Assembly (NCBI GenBank): GCA_958352855.1
Contig: CATWQE010000043.1
Location: forward strand, 1 to 21,387
Source of the DNA: an uncultured Bacillota bacterium
GTDB lineage: Bacteria; Bacillota; Clostridia; Lachnospirales; Lachnospiraceae
Reading direction: 5' to 3'
Length of the DNA stretch: 21,387 nucleotides
Shown here piece after piece: positions 7,469 through 15,022 of this stretch. A program made the position numbers and the translations under genes. The notes beneath the pieces are model-generated. The model was not told the origin of the DNA. It searched no databases and was given only the letters and a program-made list of their open reading frames with translations. Every line of letters begins with the position of its first letter. Within the stretch, counting starts at the first letter, position 1.

Positions 7469-8007
7469 CGATGGGCCATGCGGATTCCGGACACGATAGA
7501 GTCAGCCATATGAACAACTGTGGCAAGGCGTGTGGATTGCAAAAGCAAATGGTCAAAAGCTCCGGAGAAGTTTACAATACCGGTGACAGCAATGTCTCCA
7601 ACAGCAGGGAGCTTTTTTCGTACACCCAGTCCGGGATTTAAAGGACCTTCGGAAACTGTGAGGCATCCCACATGGTTTTTCGTTCCCAGGGATGCGTCAA
7701 CTGCTATCGTGAGGCTGTGAGGATGCTGTTCATACAGCATGTTTACAGTCTCATTTAAATTCAGAGCATGAACGGGATGGGACAAGGTTCCGTAAACATG
7801 AGTATGACTTAACGAATATCCGGTGAGGCTGTGGCCTACCAGGGGGCCAAGACTGTCCCCGGTAATGCGGTCACTGCCAATGCAGAGAATAACCAAATCT
7901 CGAAAACGTTGTTCTCTGGATGATAAAAGATGAAAAAGCAGGGTGCCAAGTTTCACATCTGCGTCTGCAGTTTGGTTTTCTATATAATGAGTAAGGTGGT
8001 TTGCCAT
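7339..8007 (-). CDS. yyaC: YyaC family putative spore protease
   Basis: 222-residue protein related to Bacillus subtilis YyaC and distantly to the germination protease GPR (peptidase A25). The family signature LCIGSDRITGDSLGPLVG (41-58) carries D46 and D51, IAVDASLG (101-108) carries D104, and a Gly/Pro-rich segment PLNPGLGVRKKLPAVGD and the closing helix HMADSIVSGI follow. YyaC is a sporulation-linked protein in Bacillus, so this gene suggests a spore-former. The start at 8007 has AGGAAAGG upstream on its strand. The conserved core ends near residue 180; the last 42 residues are encoded opposite the end of the HD gene and look unlike the family, so the tail may be recent read-through. Confidence 0.87.
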   Translation of the reverse strand: MANHLTHYIENQTADADVKLGTLLFHLLSSREQRFRDLVILCIGSDRITGDSLGPLVGHSLTGYSLSHTHVYGTLSHPVHALNLNETVNMLYEQHPHSLTIAVDASLGTKNHVGCLTVSEGPLNPGLGVRKKLPAVGDIAVTGIVNFSGAFDHLLLQSTRLATVVHMADSIVSGIRMAHRQYFAPRLFPVFPFFQPEPERTLSFAKFTSVPPASVCSPKGRI

Positions 8008-8181
8008 ACATATTCTATCCTTTCCTGATACTACTGTCTTTAGTTTTTCCGTTTTCTTTTTTGTTATCCCGAAAAAATATGGAAATTTTGTCAGTAAAAA
8101 AATAGAATGTTACACGAAATTTGATAAAATTCGCATGGAGAGTGTGGTATCCTTTTCTTCAAAAAAAGGGGTGCTGTTAGT

Positions 8182-9348
8182 ATGATAGAAATTGTTTATG
8201 AAAAAGAAAAACAAAAACCAGAGGGAAATGAGGGATTTTTCAGGATTCCAAACAATATACGCCAGATAGGAGAAATTGAAGGAACACAAAAAATCTATAT
8301 AGAAGACTATGCATATACCTACCTTTGTAGAATCTCTTCTGAAAATACAGGTAAGGGAATTGCGGCTATTCTTTTAGGACAGGCAAACTGGAAGGACGGA
8401 ATTTCATATTTATTTGTAAAAAGTGCGGTAGCCCTTAGTGATATGGAAATCAGTGAGGAGCATGTGGATTTTACACAGGAAACCTGGAATCATGTGTACG
8501 AAAAAAATAAAGAATATTTTCCGGAGCAGGAAATTGTAGGATGGTTTCTTTCTGTGCCAGGGTGTTCTATGGAGCTGCATGAGGTAATTTGCCAGACCCA
8601 CTTAAATCATTTTGGAGGAAATGATAAGGTGTTGTTTGTTATGGAGCCCCTGGAAAAAGAAGAGGCGTTTTACCGATATGAGGATGGGAAAATGTCCAGG
8701 CAGGCGGGATTTTATGTGTATTATGAAAAAAATGAGGCCATGCGTAATTTTCTGGTGGCACAAAATGAAAGATTAGAAAAGAAAAGTGAAGAGGTAGATG
8801 ATGGAGCAGTACATTCTTTTCGGAAAAAAGTAGAGAAAAAAGCAGAGCTGGAAAAAGAAAAGAAAAACTTTCCGCTGTTTAAAACTGCAGGTGTATGTGT
8901 AGCAGCGGCAGCTCTTGCAGTAAGTGTGCTATATTTAAACGATTATCAGAAATTAAGGGGAACAGAGAAGGTCATTGCAAGTTTGGATAAACAAGAAACA
9001 AAGCAGAAAACAGAAAGTCCAGAAGCGGTAACTCCGGTTAATGCACCTGGAAAAGAGGAAGAGAAGGAAAAGGAAACAGAACCGTTACAGGAAACGTCAG
9101 AAACAAAAGTACAGGAAGAGGAGCAAAAAGAGATTCCAAAAGAGACCACACCAGATGCAGAAGCAGAACAGCAGGAAGAAACTGCAGCATCTACTCATAC
9201 GTCTTATACTATTCAGCCAGGGGATACTATGACCAGGATTAGTATGAAAAACTATGGTACTATTAAGAAAATCAAGGAAATTTGCGAACTAAACCAAATG
9301 TCAGAAAATGATACCATTTATCCGGGACAAAAAATTTTACTCCCTTAA
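8182..9348 (+). CDS. Degenerate MPN(JAB)-like, transmembrane, LysM protein
   Basis: 388-residue membrane protein. Residues about 35-157 look like an MPN/JAB fold: TGKGIAAILLGQ resembles the E-x-x-G-x-L-x-G strand, and EIVGWFLSVPG (117-127) followed by VLFVMEP (150-156) lines up with the classical VGWYHSHPG and VxLVVDP segments. Both metal histidines appear replaced (L123, V125), as are the downstream Ser and Asp, so it is probably not a protease. A basic coiled stretch (195-228) leads to one membrane segment (about 232-252), then a long Glu/Lys/Gln/Thr linker and a LysM domain (342-388, YTIQPGDTMTRISMKNYGT). The likely topology is MPN inside and LysM outside, bound to peptidoglycan. It starts a three-gene membrane cluster. 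The function is unknown. Confidence 0.75.
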   Translation: MIEIVYEKEKQKPEGNEGFFRIPNNIRQIGEIEGTQKIYIEDYAYTYLCRISSENTGKGIAAILLGQANWKDGISYLFVKSAVALSDMEISEEHVDFTQETWNHVYEKNKEYFPEQEIVGWFLSVPGCSMELHEVICQTHLNHFGGNDKVLFVMEPLEKEEAFYRYEDGKMSRQAGFYVYYEKNEAMRNFLVAQNERLEKKSEEVDDGAVHSFRKKVEKKAELEKEKKNFPLFKTAGVCVAAAALAVSVLYLNDYQKLRGTEKVIASLDKQETKQKTESPEAVTPVNAPGKEEEKEKETEPLQETSETKVQEEEQKEIPKETTPDAEAEQQEETAASTHTSYTIQPGDTMTRISMKNYGTIKKIKEICELNQMSENDTIYPGQKILLP

Positions 9349-9393
9349 AAATTTGTGCTATACTTACCTAAAAATACGTGAAGGAAGAAATTT

Positions 9394-10614
9394 ATGAATA
9401 TAAAAGAATACATAAAACGGAAATTTCCGGAACATTCCGGAGATGGTGCGGGAGGGCAGGAAAAAATCATACAGCTTTATGAGAACAAAATAAAACCCCT
9501 TGCCAAAATTAAGATAAAGCGTTCAGTGTGGATAACCTTAGGAATCGTTCTTCTGGCGATTGCTGTTTTAGTGGGGATTCAGCTTCATGTGTATCGCAAT
9601 TACCAGGTGTTGTCTTCAGCGGAAAATGAAGATACCCAGTCAGCAGGCTATACCCAGTTAGGAGATAGCTTGCTGAAGTATGGTGATGATGGCGCTTATT
9701 TGCTTTCGCAGTCTCAAGAAATTGTGTGGAATCAGACTTATGAAATGAGTAATCCGGATTCAGACGTAAGAGGAGAATATGCGGTTATTTATGACAGAAA
9801 AGGAACTCTGATGTATGTGCTGAAAAAGGACAAACCGGTAGGACCTGTTGAAACCAAGTTTCCGATTCTCCAGGCTGAGGTAACAGAAACCGGTGCAGTA
9901 GCGGCGGTGCTGGAAGATGGAGAAAAAACATGGATTAATTACTATGCATCAGACGGAAGCATTATTGCTGAAAACCAAACCAGAATAGAAAATCCGGGAT
10001 ATCCTCTGGATATTGCAGTTTCTCCAAAGGGCGATATTATTATGGTCAGTTATCTTTATATTGAAGAGGGGGAGATATCCAGCAGAATTGTATTTTACAG
10101 TTTTGGAGACGAAGGACAAAATAAGGTGGATAATATCATTGCAGACTACACCTATAAAAATACCTTAATTCCTCAGGTTGTTTATGTCAATGACCAGACT
10201 GCAGTGGCATTTCGTGATGATGGATATACAATCTTTGAAAGTAATGGCACAGTGGAAAAGAAGGCAGAGGAAGAGCTAAAAGAAGAAATTATCAGTACCT
10301 TTTATAACGACAAATATTTCGGACTGGTTTTAAAAGGCAATGAAGAGGAAGAACCATACATTCTTCAATTATTTGATCCCTCAGGAAGAAAGAAGTGTTC
10401 CAAGGGGTTTGATAAAGAATACCAGGATATTAGTATCAGTGGAGATATGATTATTATGTGTGATTCAGAAAAAGTTATGATGTATAATTTAAAAGGGATT
10501 CTTAAATTTGATGGAACCATGGAGGAGGGAGCAGTCAAAAATATTTTCCAGGTAGCCTCCAAACGCTATATTGTGGTTTCAGAAGGTGGAATTAATACCA
10601 TACGATTGAAATAA
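9394..10614 (+). CDS. DUF5711 family membrane-anchored protein
   Basis: 406-residue protein with a short basic cytoplasmic N-terminus, a single membrane helix (about 45-65, ITLGIVLLAIAVLVGIQL) and a large extracytoplasmic region. The outer part contains repeated four-strand-like units such as YDRKGTLMYVLKKD, YYASDGSII, IVFYSFGDEG and MMYNLKGILKFDG, which suggest a beta-propeller. The overall plan matches what I recall as DUF5711. No enzymatic motif is seen. It lies 45 bases after the LysM gene and 23 bases before the CvpA gene, so the three are likely one operon and may work together at the cell envelope. The ribosome site AAGGAAG lies about 9 bases before the ATG. Confidence 0.75.
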   Translation: MNIKEYIKRKFPEHSGDGAGGQEKIIQLYENKIKPLAKIKIKRSVWITLGIVLLAIAVLVGIQLHVYRNYQVLSSAENEDTQSAGYTQLGDSLLKYGDDGAYLLSQSQEIVWNQTYEMSNPDSDVRGEYAVIYDRKGTLMYVLKKDKPVGPVETKFPILQAEVTETGAVAAVLEDGEKTWINYYASDGSIIAENQTRIENPGYPLDIAVSPKGDIIMVSYLYIEEGEISSRIVFYSFGDEGQNKVDNIIADYTYKNTLIPQVVYVNDQTAVAFRDDGYTIFESNGTVEKKAEEELKEEIISTFYNDKYFGLVLKGNEEEEPYILQLFDPSGRKKCSKGFDKEYQDISISGDMIIMCDSEKVMMYNLKGILKFDGTMEEGAVKNIFQVASKRYIVVSEGGINTIRLK

Positions 10615-10637
10615 AAATTACAAAAGAAAGGTGATTT

Positions 10638-11339
10638 ATGAATTGGTTAAGTGTTGTTATTCTGGCAGTCATAGTGCTTTGTGTTTTTAATGGAATGAAA
10701 CATGGCATGGTACGTTCTGCATTTTCTTTAATTTCTGTGGTGCTGACGCTGTTTTTGGGAGCAGCGCTAAATCCGTATATGAGCCGGTTTTTGACGGAGA
10801 ATACGCCTATTTATGAAGTGGTACAGCAAAAGTGTGAAGAGAGCATTTCGGGAGTTTTAGAAGAAAAAATGAACGAACAGGAAAATAAGGAGGAGCAGGC
10901 ACAGTTTATATCCGGACTTCCTTTGCCAGAGAGCATGAAAAAGATTCTGGCAGAAAATAATACAGCGGAGAATTATCACCATCTGCTGGCAGAGACTTTT
11001 GGAGAATATTTATCACATAGTATTGCCAAAATTGCTATTGGAAGTATCAGCCTGATTTTGACTTTTATTCTGGTAAGTATCTTTATGAATCTTTTGGCGG
11101 GAATGCTGGACGGTATTTTCTCCCTTCCGGTACTGAGTTTGTTGAACAGGGCAGGAGGAGCAGTTCTTGGAGCTGTACAGGGTATCTTCTTTGTGTGGAT
11201 TTGTTTTTTGATTATTACACTATTTTGGGATGCTGCCTGGGCAAAAGAGGCATCGGTACTGATTCAGGAGAATGAAATTACGGGTTTTCTGTATGATAAT
11301 AATATTCTGTTACATTTTTTATCAGGAATTTTAGGATGA
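10638..11339 (+). CDS. cvpA: CvpA family membrane protein
   Basis: 233-residue polytopic membrane protein of the CvpA group. Likely membrane segments lie at about 3-18, 28-46, 133-157 and 176-197, with a charged loop (about 55-125) between the second and third. The NRAGGAVLGAVQGIFF stretch (170-185) is the typical CvpA motif just before the last helix. In enterobacteria CvpA is linked to colicin V production and envelope stress, but the molecular role is unsettled and the name should not be read as bacteriocin export here. It ends the LysM-DUF5711-CvpA cluster and is followed at once by a bidirectional terminator. Confidence 0.88.
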   Translation: MNWLSVVILAVIVLCVFNGMKHGMVRSAFSLISVVLTLFLGAALNPYMSRFLTENTPIYEVVQQKCEESISGVLEEKMNEQENKEEQAQFISGLPLPESMKKILAENNTAENYHHLLAETFGEYLSHSIAKIAIGSISLILTFILVSIFMNLLAGMLDGIFSLPVLSLLNRAGGAVLGAVQGIFFVWICFLIITLFWDAAWAKEASVLIQENEITGFLYDNNILLHFLSGILG

Positions 11340-11346
11340 GAGAAAA

Positions 11347-11393
11347 GGAGCAGGGAAATTTGCGGCAATTTGCAAAATTTCCCTGCTTCTTTA
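11347..11393. terminator. Bidirectional intrinsic terminator
   Basis: GCAGGGAAATTT (11350-11361) pairs perfectly with AAATTTCCCTGC (11375-11386) around a 13-base loop, and the stem can be extended by three more pairs. T-rich flanks lie on both sides (TTCTTTAG on +, CTCCTTTTCTC on -). It sits between the convergent CvpA gene and the GntR gene and its right edge reaches the GntR stop codon. Confidence 0.85.
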
Positions 11394-12113
11394 GTTTGTC
11401 ATTAGACCAAGCCAGTTTTGAACCGAATTTTTGATTGCTAGTTTTGCATTTGCAAAATCACGATTTGTTATAGCTGTAAGAATTGCTTCATGGTCGTGGA
11501 TTGTCATACTGAATTCATTCATTGGCTGACGTGATGTTGTGTAAATCATTTGAGCTTCGAATGATTCTAGAACATAATCGTATACAGTCTGCAAAATTAG
11601 ATTTCCACAGCCATTTGAAAGAATGTGATGAAAGCGTTGGTCATTTTCGGCCAGTATTTTTGATGAAGCACCAGATTGCATTAATTCTTTGTGATGCTCA
11701 ATATTTTCTTTTAGGAGAGGTATTACAGCTTCAGTAAGCGTTTCATCTTCTAAAATTAGTTCAACAATATCTCGTTCTAATGCATATCTGGCATCTGTAA
11801 TAACCTTTTCTGAAGGACTGGATATCAGAAGCGCAAAAACCAGGGGGTTAAAGTTATTTTCTGAAATGGACGTATTTACATAAGTTCCATCTCCGGGGCG
11901 TATAGTAATAACTCCCAGTGTTTCTAGGGATTTCATTGCCTGCCGAACAGAACCTCTACTTACACCAAATAATTCAACTAATTCAGATTCTGGTGGAAGT
12001 TTGTCGCCAGGCAATATTTTTTTATCTAATAAAGATTGTCGTATCTGGTCAATTACATAGTTAGGTGCTGATTTATTTGCCTGAGGGCGTGGGGTCCATA
12101 ATATGTTATTCAT
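11391..12113 (-). CDS. GntR family (FadR/FCD-type) transcriptional regulator
   Basis: 240-residue regulator. The N-terminal winged helix-turn-helix (about 16-80) shows KLPPESELVELFGVSRGSVRQAM and the wing IRPGDGTYV. The C-terminal all-helical FCD domain (about 100-235) keeps acidic and histidine residues of the usual metal and effector pocket (D158, H162, H208). The last expected histidine in the final helix seems to be replaced by Asn near 229. FCD regulators usually respond to small organic or sugar acids. It is divergent from the catabolic operon, with a GGAGG site 10 bases before its ATG, and probably represses both itself and the operon. The shared AACGTTTAA sites in the gap are candidate operators. 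Confidence 0.92.
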   Translation of the reverse strand: MNNILWTPRPQANKSAPNYVIDQIRQSLLDKKILPGDKLPPESELVELFGVSRGSVRQAMKSLETLGVITIRPGDGTYVNTSISENNFNPLVFALLISSPSEKVITDARYALERDIVELILEDETLTEAVIPLLKENIEHHKELMQSGASSKILAENDQRFHHILSNGCGNLILQTVYDYVLESFEAQMIYTTSRQPMNEFSMTIHDHEAILTAITNRDFANAKLAIKNSVQNWLGLMTN

Positions 12114-12155
12114 TATTGTATCCTCCTTATCTTATCATATCATATTATTTGTTTC

Positions 12156-12184
12156 ATTATACATCAGAAACATACAAACATCAA
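12156..12184 (-). promoter_or_regulatory. Sigma-A promoter of the GntR gene
   Basis: On the minus strand TTGATG (12179-12184) and TATAAT (12156-12161) are separated by 17 bases. This gives a leader of about 35 bases to the GntR ATG. Confidence 0.75.
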
Positions 12185-12192
12185 ACGTTTAA
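12184..12192. promoter_or_regulatory. Candidate GntR operator, copy 1 (AACGTTTAA)
   Basis: The 9-mer AACGTTTAA touches the -35 box of the GntR promoter. It lies within AAACGTTT, an 8-base palindrome. The same 9-mer recurs at 12295 next to the opposite promoter, which is the arrangement expected for a shared autoregulated operator. Confidence 0.45.
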
Positions 12193-12246
12193 ACTGTAGT
12201 ATATTTTGCATAAAAATTGGAAATGTTTTTTGTAAAATATAGCAGA

Positions 12247-12275
12247 TTGACAAAAAAGAAAGTAGTTAGTAAAAT
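12247..12275 (+). promoter_or_regulatory. Sigma-A promoter of the catabolic operon
   Basis: A perfect TTGACA (12247-12252) and TAAAAT (12270-12275) are spaced by 17 bases, predicting a start near 12282 and a leader of about 54 bases before the second transketolase gene. Confidence 0.85.
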
Positions 12276-12294
12276 AGAGTCATGACAAAGGTAT

Positions 12295-12303
12295 AACGTT
12301 TAA
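12295..12303. promoter_or_regulatory. Candidate GntR operator, copy 2 (AACGTTTAA)
   Basis: Second copy of AACGTTTAA, just after the predicted start of the operon transcript, a position where a bound repressor would block transcription. The nearby ATTAAC copies could extend the site. Confidence 0.45.
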
Positions 12304-12335
12304 CGATTAACAATTAATGAATAAGGAGTAAAAAA

Positions 12336-13157
12336 ATGAAAAATGAACAAATTCATGAAATGGCACAGAAACTTCGATTAGAAACTATAAGAATGGTGTA
12401 TGAAGGAAAAGATGGACATCCAGGACCAGCATTATCCATTGCAGATATTGTGGCAACACTATATTTTGATGCAATGAATATTGAACCTAAAAACCCAGAA
12501 TGGGAAGACAGGGATCGCCTGATTCTTTCCAAAGGACATTCCTGTCCTATTGTGTATGCAGCATTAAATGAGAGAGGATATTTTAATCCCAAAGTAGAGC
12601 ATTTTAATTTGAGACAGTTACATAGTATTTTTCAGGGTCATCCATCAATGCATAGCACGCCGGGGATTGATATGACATCAGGTTCTCTTGGAAATGGTAT
12701 TGCAATCGGAGTAGGCATGGCGCTTGCAGGAAAAGCACAGGATAAAGATTATTACACATATGTTATCTGTGGTGATGGAGAATTACAGGAAGGTGTTTGC
12801 TGGGAAGGGATTAATACAGCTGTAGGAAGAAAATTGGATAATTTGATTTTGTTTGTAGACAGAAATGGTTGGCAGAGTTATAAAAGCGTAGAGTTTACAG
12901 TGGGGCATAACAATGTAGCAGAACGAATCAGGGCTTTTGGCTGGCATGTGCAGGAAATTGATGGTCATGATATTGGAGCAATTAAATCTGCAATTACAAT
13001 TGCAAAGAGCAATAAAGATGTTCCTTCTTGTATTGTGTGCGATTGTGTAAAAGGGAAAGGCGTAAGTTATATGGAGAATAATAATGCATGGCATAAAGGT
13101 GTCCCGACAGATGGTGAATATGCTGTTGCAGTTAAAGAACTGGGAGGTGCAGAATAA
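12336..13157 (+). CDS. Transketolase N-terminal subunit, catabolic paralogue
   Basis: 273-residue second copy of the diphosphate-binding transketolase half. It keeps the catalytic set: H28 in DGHPGPA, H68 in SKGHSCP, H102 in QGHPSM, GDG (146-148), E-x-x-E-G-x-x-W-E and N177 in VDRNG. It differs from the housekeeping copy in this window (4788-5627) in several substrate-side places, for example GPALSIAD for GGSLSATE and NGWQSYKSVE for NGLQIDGNIE. It is the first gene after the GntR-controlled promoter, with AAGGAG ahead of the ATG. Its TAA overlaps the ATG of the next gene (TAATG). The context with an ApnO-like enzyme, glycerate dehydrogenase and glycerate kinase suggests a sugar-acid ketol donor rather than a pentose phosphate. 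Confidence 0.93.
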   Translation: MKNEQIHEMAQKLRLETIRMVYEGKDGHPGPALSIADIVATLYFDAMNIEPKNPEWEDRDRLILSKGHSCPIVYAALNERGYFNPKVEHFNLRQLHSIFQGHPSMHSTPGIDMTSGSLGNGIAIGVGMALAGKAQDKDYYTYVICGDGELQEGVCWEGINTAVGRKLDNLILFVDRNGWQSYKSVEFTVGHNNVAERIRAFGWHVQEIDGHDIGAIKSAITIAKSNKDVPSCIVCDCVKGKGVSYMENNNAWHKGVPTDGEYAVAVKELGGAE

Positions 13158-14089
13158 TGACGAAGTTTAAAGGTACAAGGGAAGCATTTGCAGCGGCTTT
13201 AATGGATATGGCAGAAGAAAGAAAAGATATTATGATGGTTTCTCCAGATTCACTGAAAGCAATGAGAGCAGTTCCATTTGGAGAAAAATATCCAGAGCGT
13301 TATGTGGAATGCGGAATTGCAGAGCAAGGTGCGGTAGACACTGCAGCTGGACTTGCAAGTGCAGGAATGACACCATTTGTAGGTACATATGCTGGATTTT
13401 TAACAATGCGTGCCTGTGAGCAGATGCGCACATTTGTAGGATATACAAATTTAAACGTGAAGTTCTTGGGTGTTAACTCTGGACTTTTAGGTGGTGAGCG
13501 CGAAGGTGTCACACATCAATTTTATGAAGACCTTGCAGTGGTATCCAGCCTTCCAAACTATACAATTTTTACACCTGCTGACCCGGCACAGTGCTATCAG
13601 GCAGTAAAAAAAGCAGCAGAAATAGATGGTCCGGTTTATATCAGAGCAGGAAGCGGACGTGAAGAAGATGTGTATGATGTAAATGCACCATTTGCAGAAA
13701 ATGGAATTACTATTTGGAAAGAATATGGAACAGATGCTATACTCTTTTCCAGTGGATTTGTTCTGGACAGAGTGATAAAAGCAGCAGAACTTTTAAAAGA
13801 ACAGGGAGTAAATGTTACTGTAGCAGATATCAATATTCTTTATGGAAAAAATCCTTCTGATATTTTAAAAGTAATGGAGAAGAGTAATCAGCTGTTTACC
13901 GTAGAAGATCATAACATTAATGGTGGCCTTGGTTCTTATATCAGCCGCCTTGCATGCGAATACAGACCTGCTTATGTGACGAGAATTGCTTTGACAACAT
14001 ATGGTGAATCTGGCCCAGCGAAAGAACTTGCAGATGCCTATGGATTTTCGCCAGAATCTATAGCAGAAAAAGTTATGAAAACAATCTAA
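13157..14089 (+). CDS. Transketolase C-terminal subunit, catabolic paralogue
   Basis: 310-residue partner of the preceding gene. It keeps the GTRE motif (R8), the catalytic glutamate E56 in CGIAEQ and H120 in GVTHQ. It differs from the housekeeping copy where donor phosphate contacts are expected: PDSLKAMRAVPF replaces the DADLAGATKTGTF region, and YIRAGSGREEDVYD replaces YLRFGRLAVP. By eye these changes fit a donor without a sugar phosphate or with a carboxylate, but no structure was computed. Related split transketolases AptA/AptB act on the branched sugar apulose-4-phosphate, which shows the fold can use branched donors. The reading frame starts within the stop of the N-terminal gene, so the subunits should be made in equal amounts. 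Confidence 0.92.
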   Translation: MTKFKGTREAFAAALMDMAEERKDIMMVSPDSLKAMRAVPFGEKYPERYVECGIAEQGAVDTAAGLASAGMTPFVGTYAGFLTMRACEQMRTFVGYTNLNVKFLGVNSGLLGGEREGVTHQFYEDLAVVSSLPNYTIFTPADPAQCYQAVKKAAEIDGPVYIRAGSGREEDVYDVNAPFAENGITIWKEYGTDAILFSSGFVLDRVIKAAELLKEQGVNVTVADINILYGKNPSDILKVMEKSNQLFTVEDHNINGGLGSYISRLACEYRPAYVTRIALTTYGESGPAKELADAYGFSPESIAEKVMKTI

Positions 14090-14120
14090 TAAAATATTTT
14101 AAGGAAAGACGAGGTAAAGA

Positions 14121-14984
14121 ATGATGAATAAAATCAGTGTAGCAGTAATCGGTGCTGGAGGAAAAATGGGTACACGTACCAGTAGAAATCTTGCAAAATT
14201 AACAGATAAATACAATCTGATGCTTGTGGAAAACGCTCCAAAAGGAATTGATAGTATTCACGAGCGGGGGTTGGAAGTGACATCTGTTGAGGAGGCAATT
14301 GAAAAAGCAGAAGTGATTGTTTTTGCAGTTCCAGACACATTGATTGAGAAACTTAGTTCCATCTATGTGCCAATGTTAAAACCTGGGACAGGATTTCTTA
14401 TTCTTGATCCGGCAGCAGCAGTAGCAAAAGAACTATCCCTTCGTGATGATTGTACTTTTGGTGTTGCTCATCCATGCCACCCTTCCTTCCTTCTGGATCA
14501 GGATACTCCTGAAGCACGTGCAGATCGCTTTGGAGGAGACGGTGGAAAACAGGATATTGTTATGAGTAAGATTTGTGGGGAGGAGTGTGTGTTTGCAAAA
14601 ATGCAGGAAACAGCGCGTGATATGTATGCAGCTGAACACGCTTATGTAATGACATCGGAACAGATTGCATTTCTGGAACCTACATTAGTTGAACTGCTGG
14701 GAGCTACATGTCTGTATGCCATGGCAGAAACAGTAGATGAAGCAGAACGGCGTGGAATTAACAGAGATGCAGCTGTTTCCTTCCTAGTAGGTCATATTTA
14801 TAATTTGACTTGTAATTTTCTTGGCTATATTCCTGGGAAACCTCCAGTATCAGATGCATGTAAAGTAGCAATTGGACTTGGAAACCGTCTGGTTATGAGA
14901 GATGACTGGAAGAAAATCTGGGATGACGATGTTCTTCATAAAGTAATTAAGACAATGCTTCATCCAGAACAGCCGCAGATTTGA
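14121..14984 (+). CDS. ApnO-like oxidoreductase (D-apionate oxidoisomerase / PGDH_C family)
   Basis: 287-residue NAD-dependent enzyme with an N-terminal Rossmann fold (VAVIGAGGKMGTR, 8-19) and an all-helical C-terminal domain of the phosphogluconate dehydrogenase-like PGDH_C type. HPCHP (117-121), FGGDGGKQD (137-145), the EQIAFLEPTLVE stretch (180-191) and SDACKVAIGLGNRLVMRDDW (244-263) are the features I recall from D-apionate oxidoisomerase (ApnO). That enzyme oxidises and rearranges D-apionate to 3-oxo-isoapionate. The start is ATG at 14121 or 14124 after an ACGAGG site. It is 31 bases after the transketolase pair. The exact substrate is inferred; another 2,3-dihydroxy acid with a branched carbon is possible. 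There is no oxo-isoapionate kinase, decarboxylase or Rubisco-like gene in the window. Confidence 0.72.
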   Translation: MMNKISVAVIGAGGKMGTRTSRNLAKLTDKYNLMLVENAPKGIDSIHERGLEVTSVEEAIEKAEVIVFAVPDTLIEKLSSIYVPMLKPGTGFLILDPAAAVAKELSLRDDCTFGVAHPCHPSFLLDQDTPEARADRFGGDGGKQDIVMSKICGEECVFAKMQETARDMYAAEHAYVMTSEQIAFLEPTLVELLGATCLYAMAETVDEAERRGINRDAAVSFLVGHIYNLTCNFLGYIPGKPPVSDACKVAIGLGNRLVMRDDWKKIWDDDVLHKVIKTMLHPEQPQI

Positions 14985-15022
14985 GATTGTGTAGAAAAAG
15001 GTTATATTTTAGGAGGTATACA

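Noticed and set aside
9041..9232. Small basic open frame inside the LysM gene
   Set aside because: It is an out-of-frame reading of the Glu/Lys-rich linker.
12336..14089. Second transketolase as 1-deoxyxylulose-5-phosphate synthase or pyruvate dehydrogenase E1
   Set aside because: It is split in transketolase fashion and keeps transketolase histidines and the GIAEQ motif; the context is sugar-acid catabolism.
14981..15022. Upstream TTG start for the 2-hydroxyacid dehydrogenase
   Set aside because: It overlaps the previous stop and would place the AGGAGG site inside the coding region.
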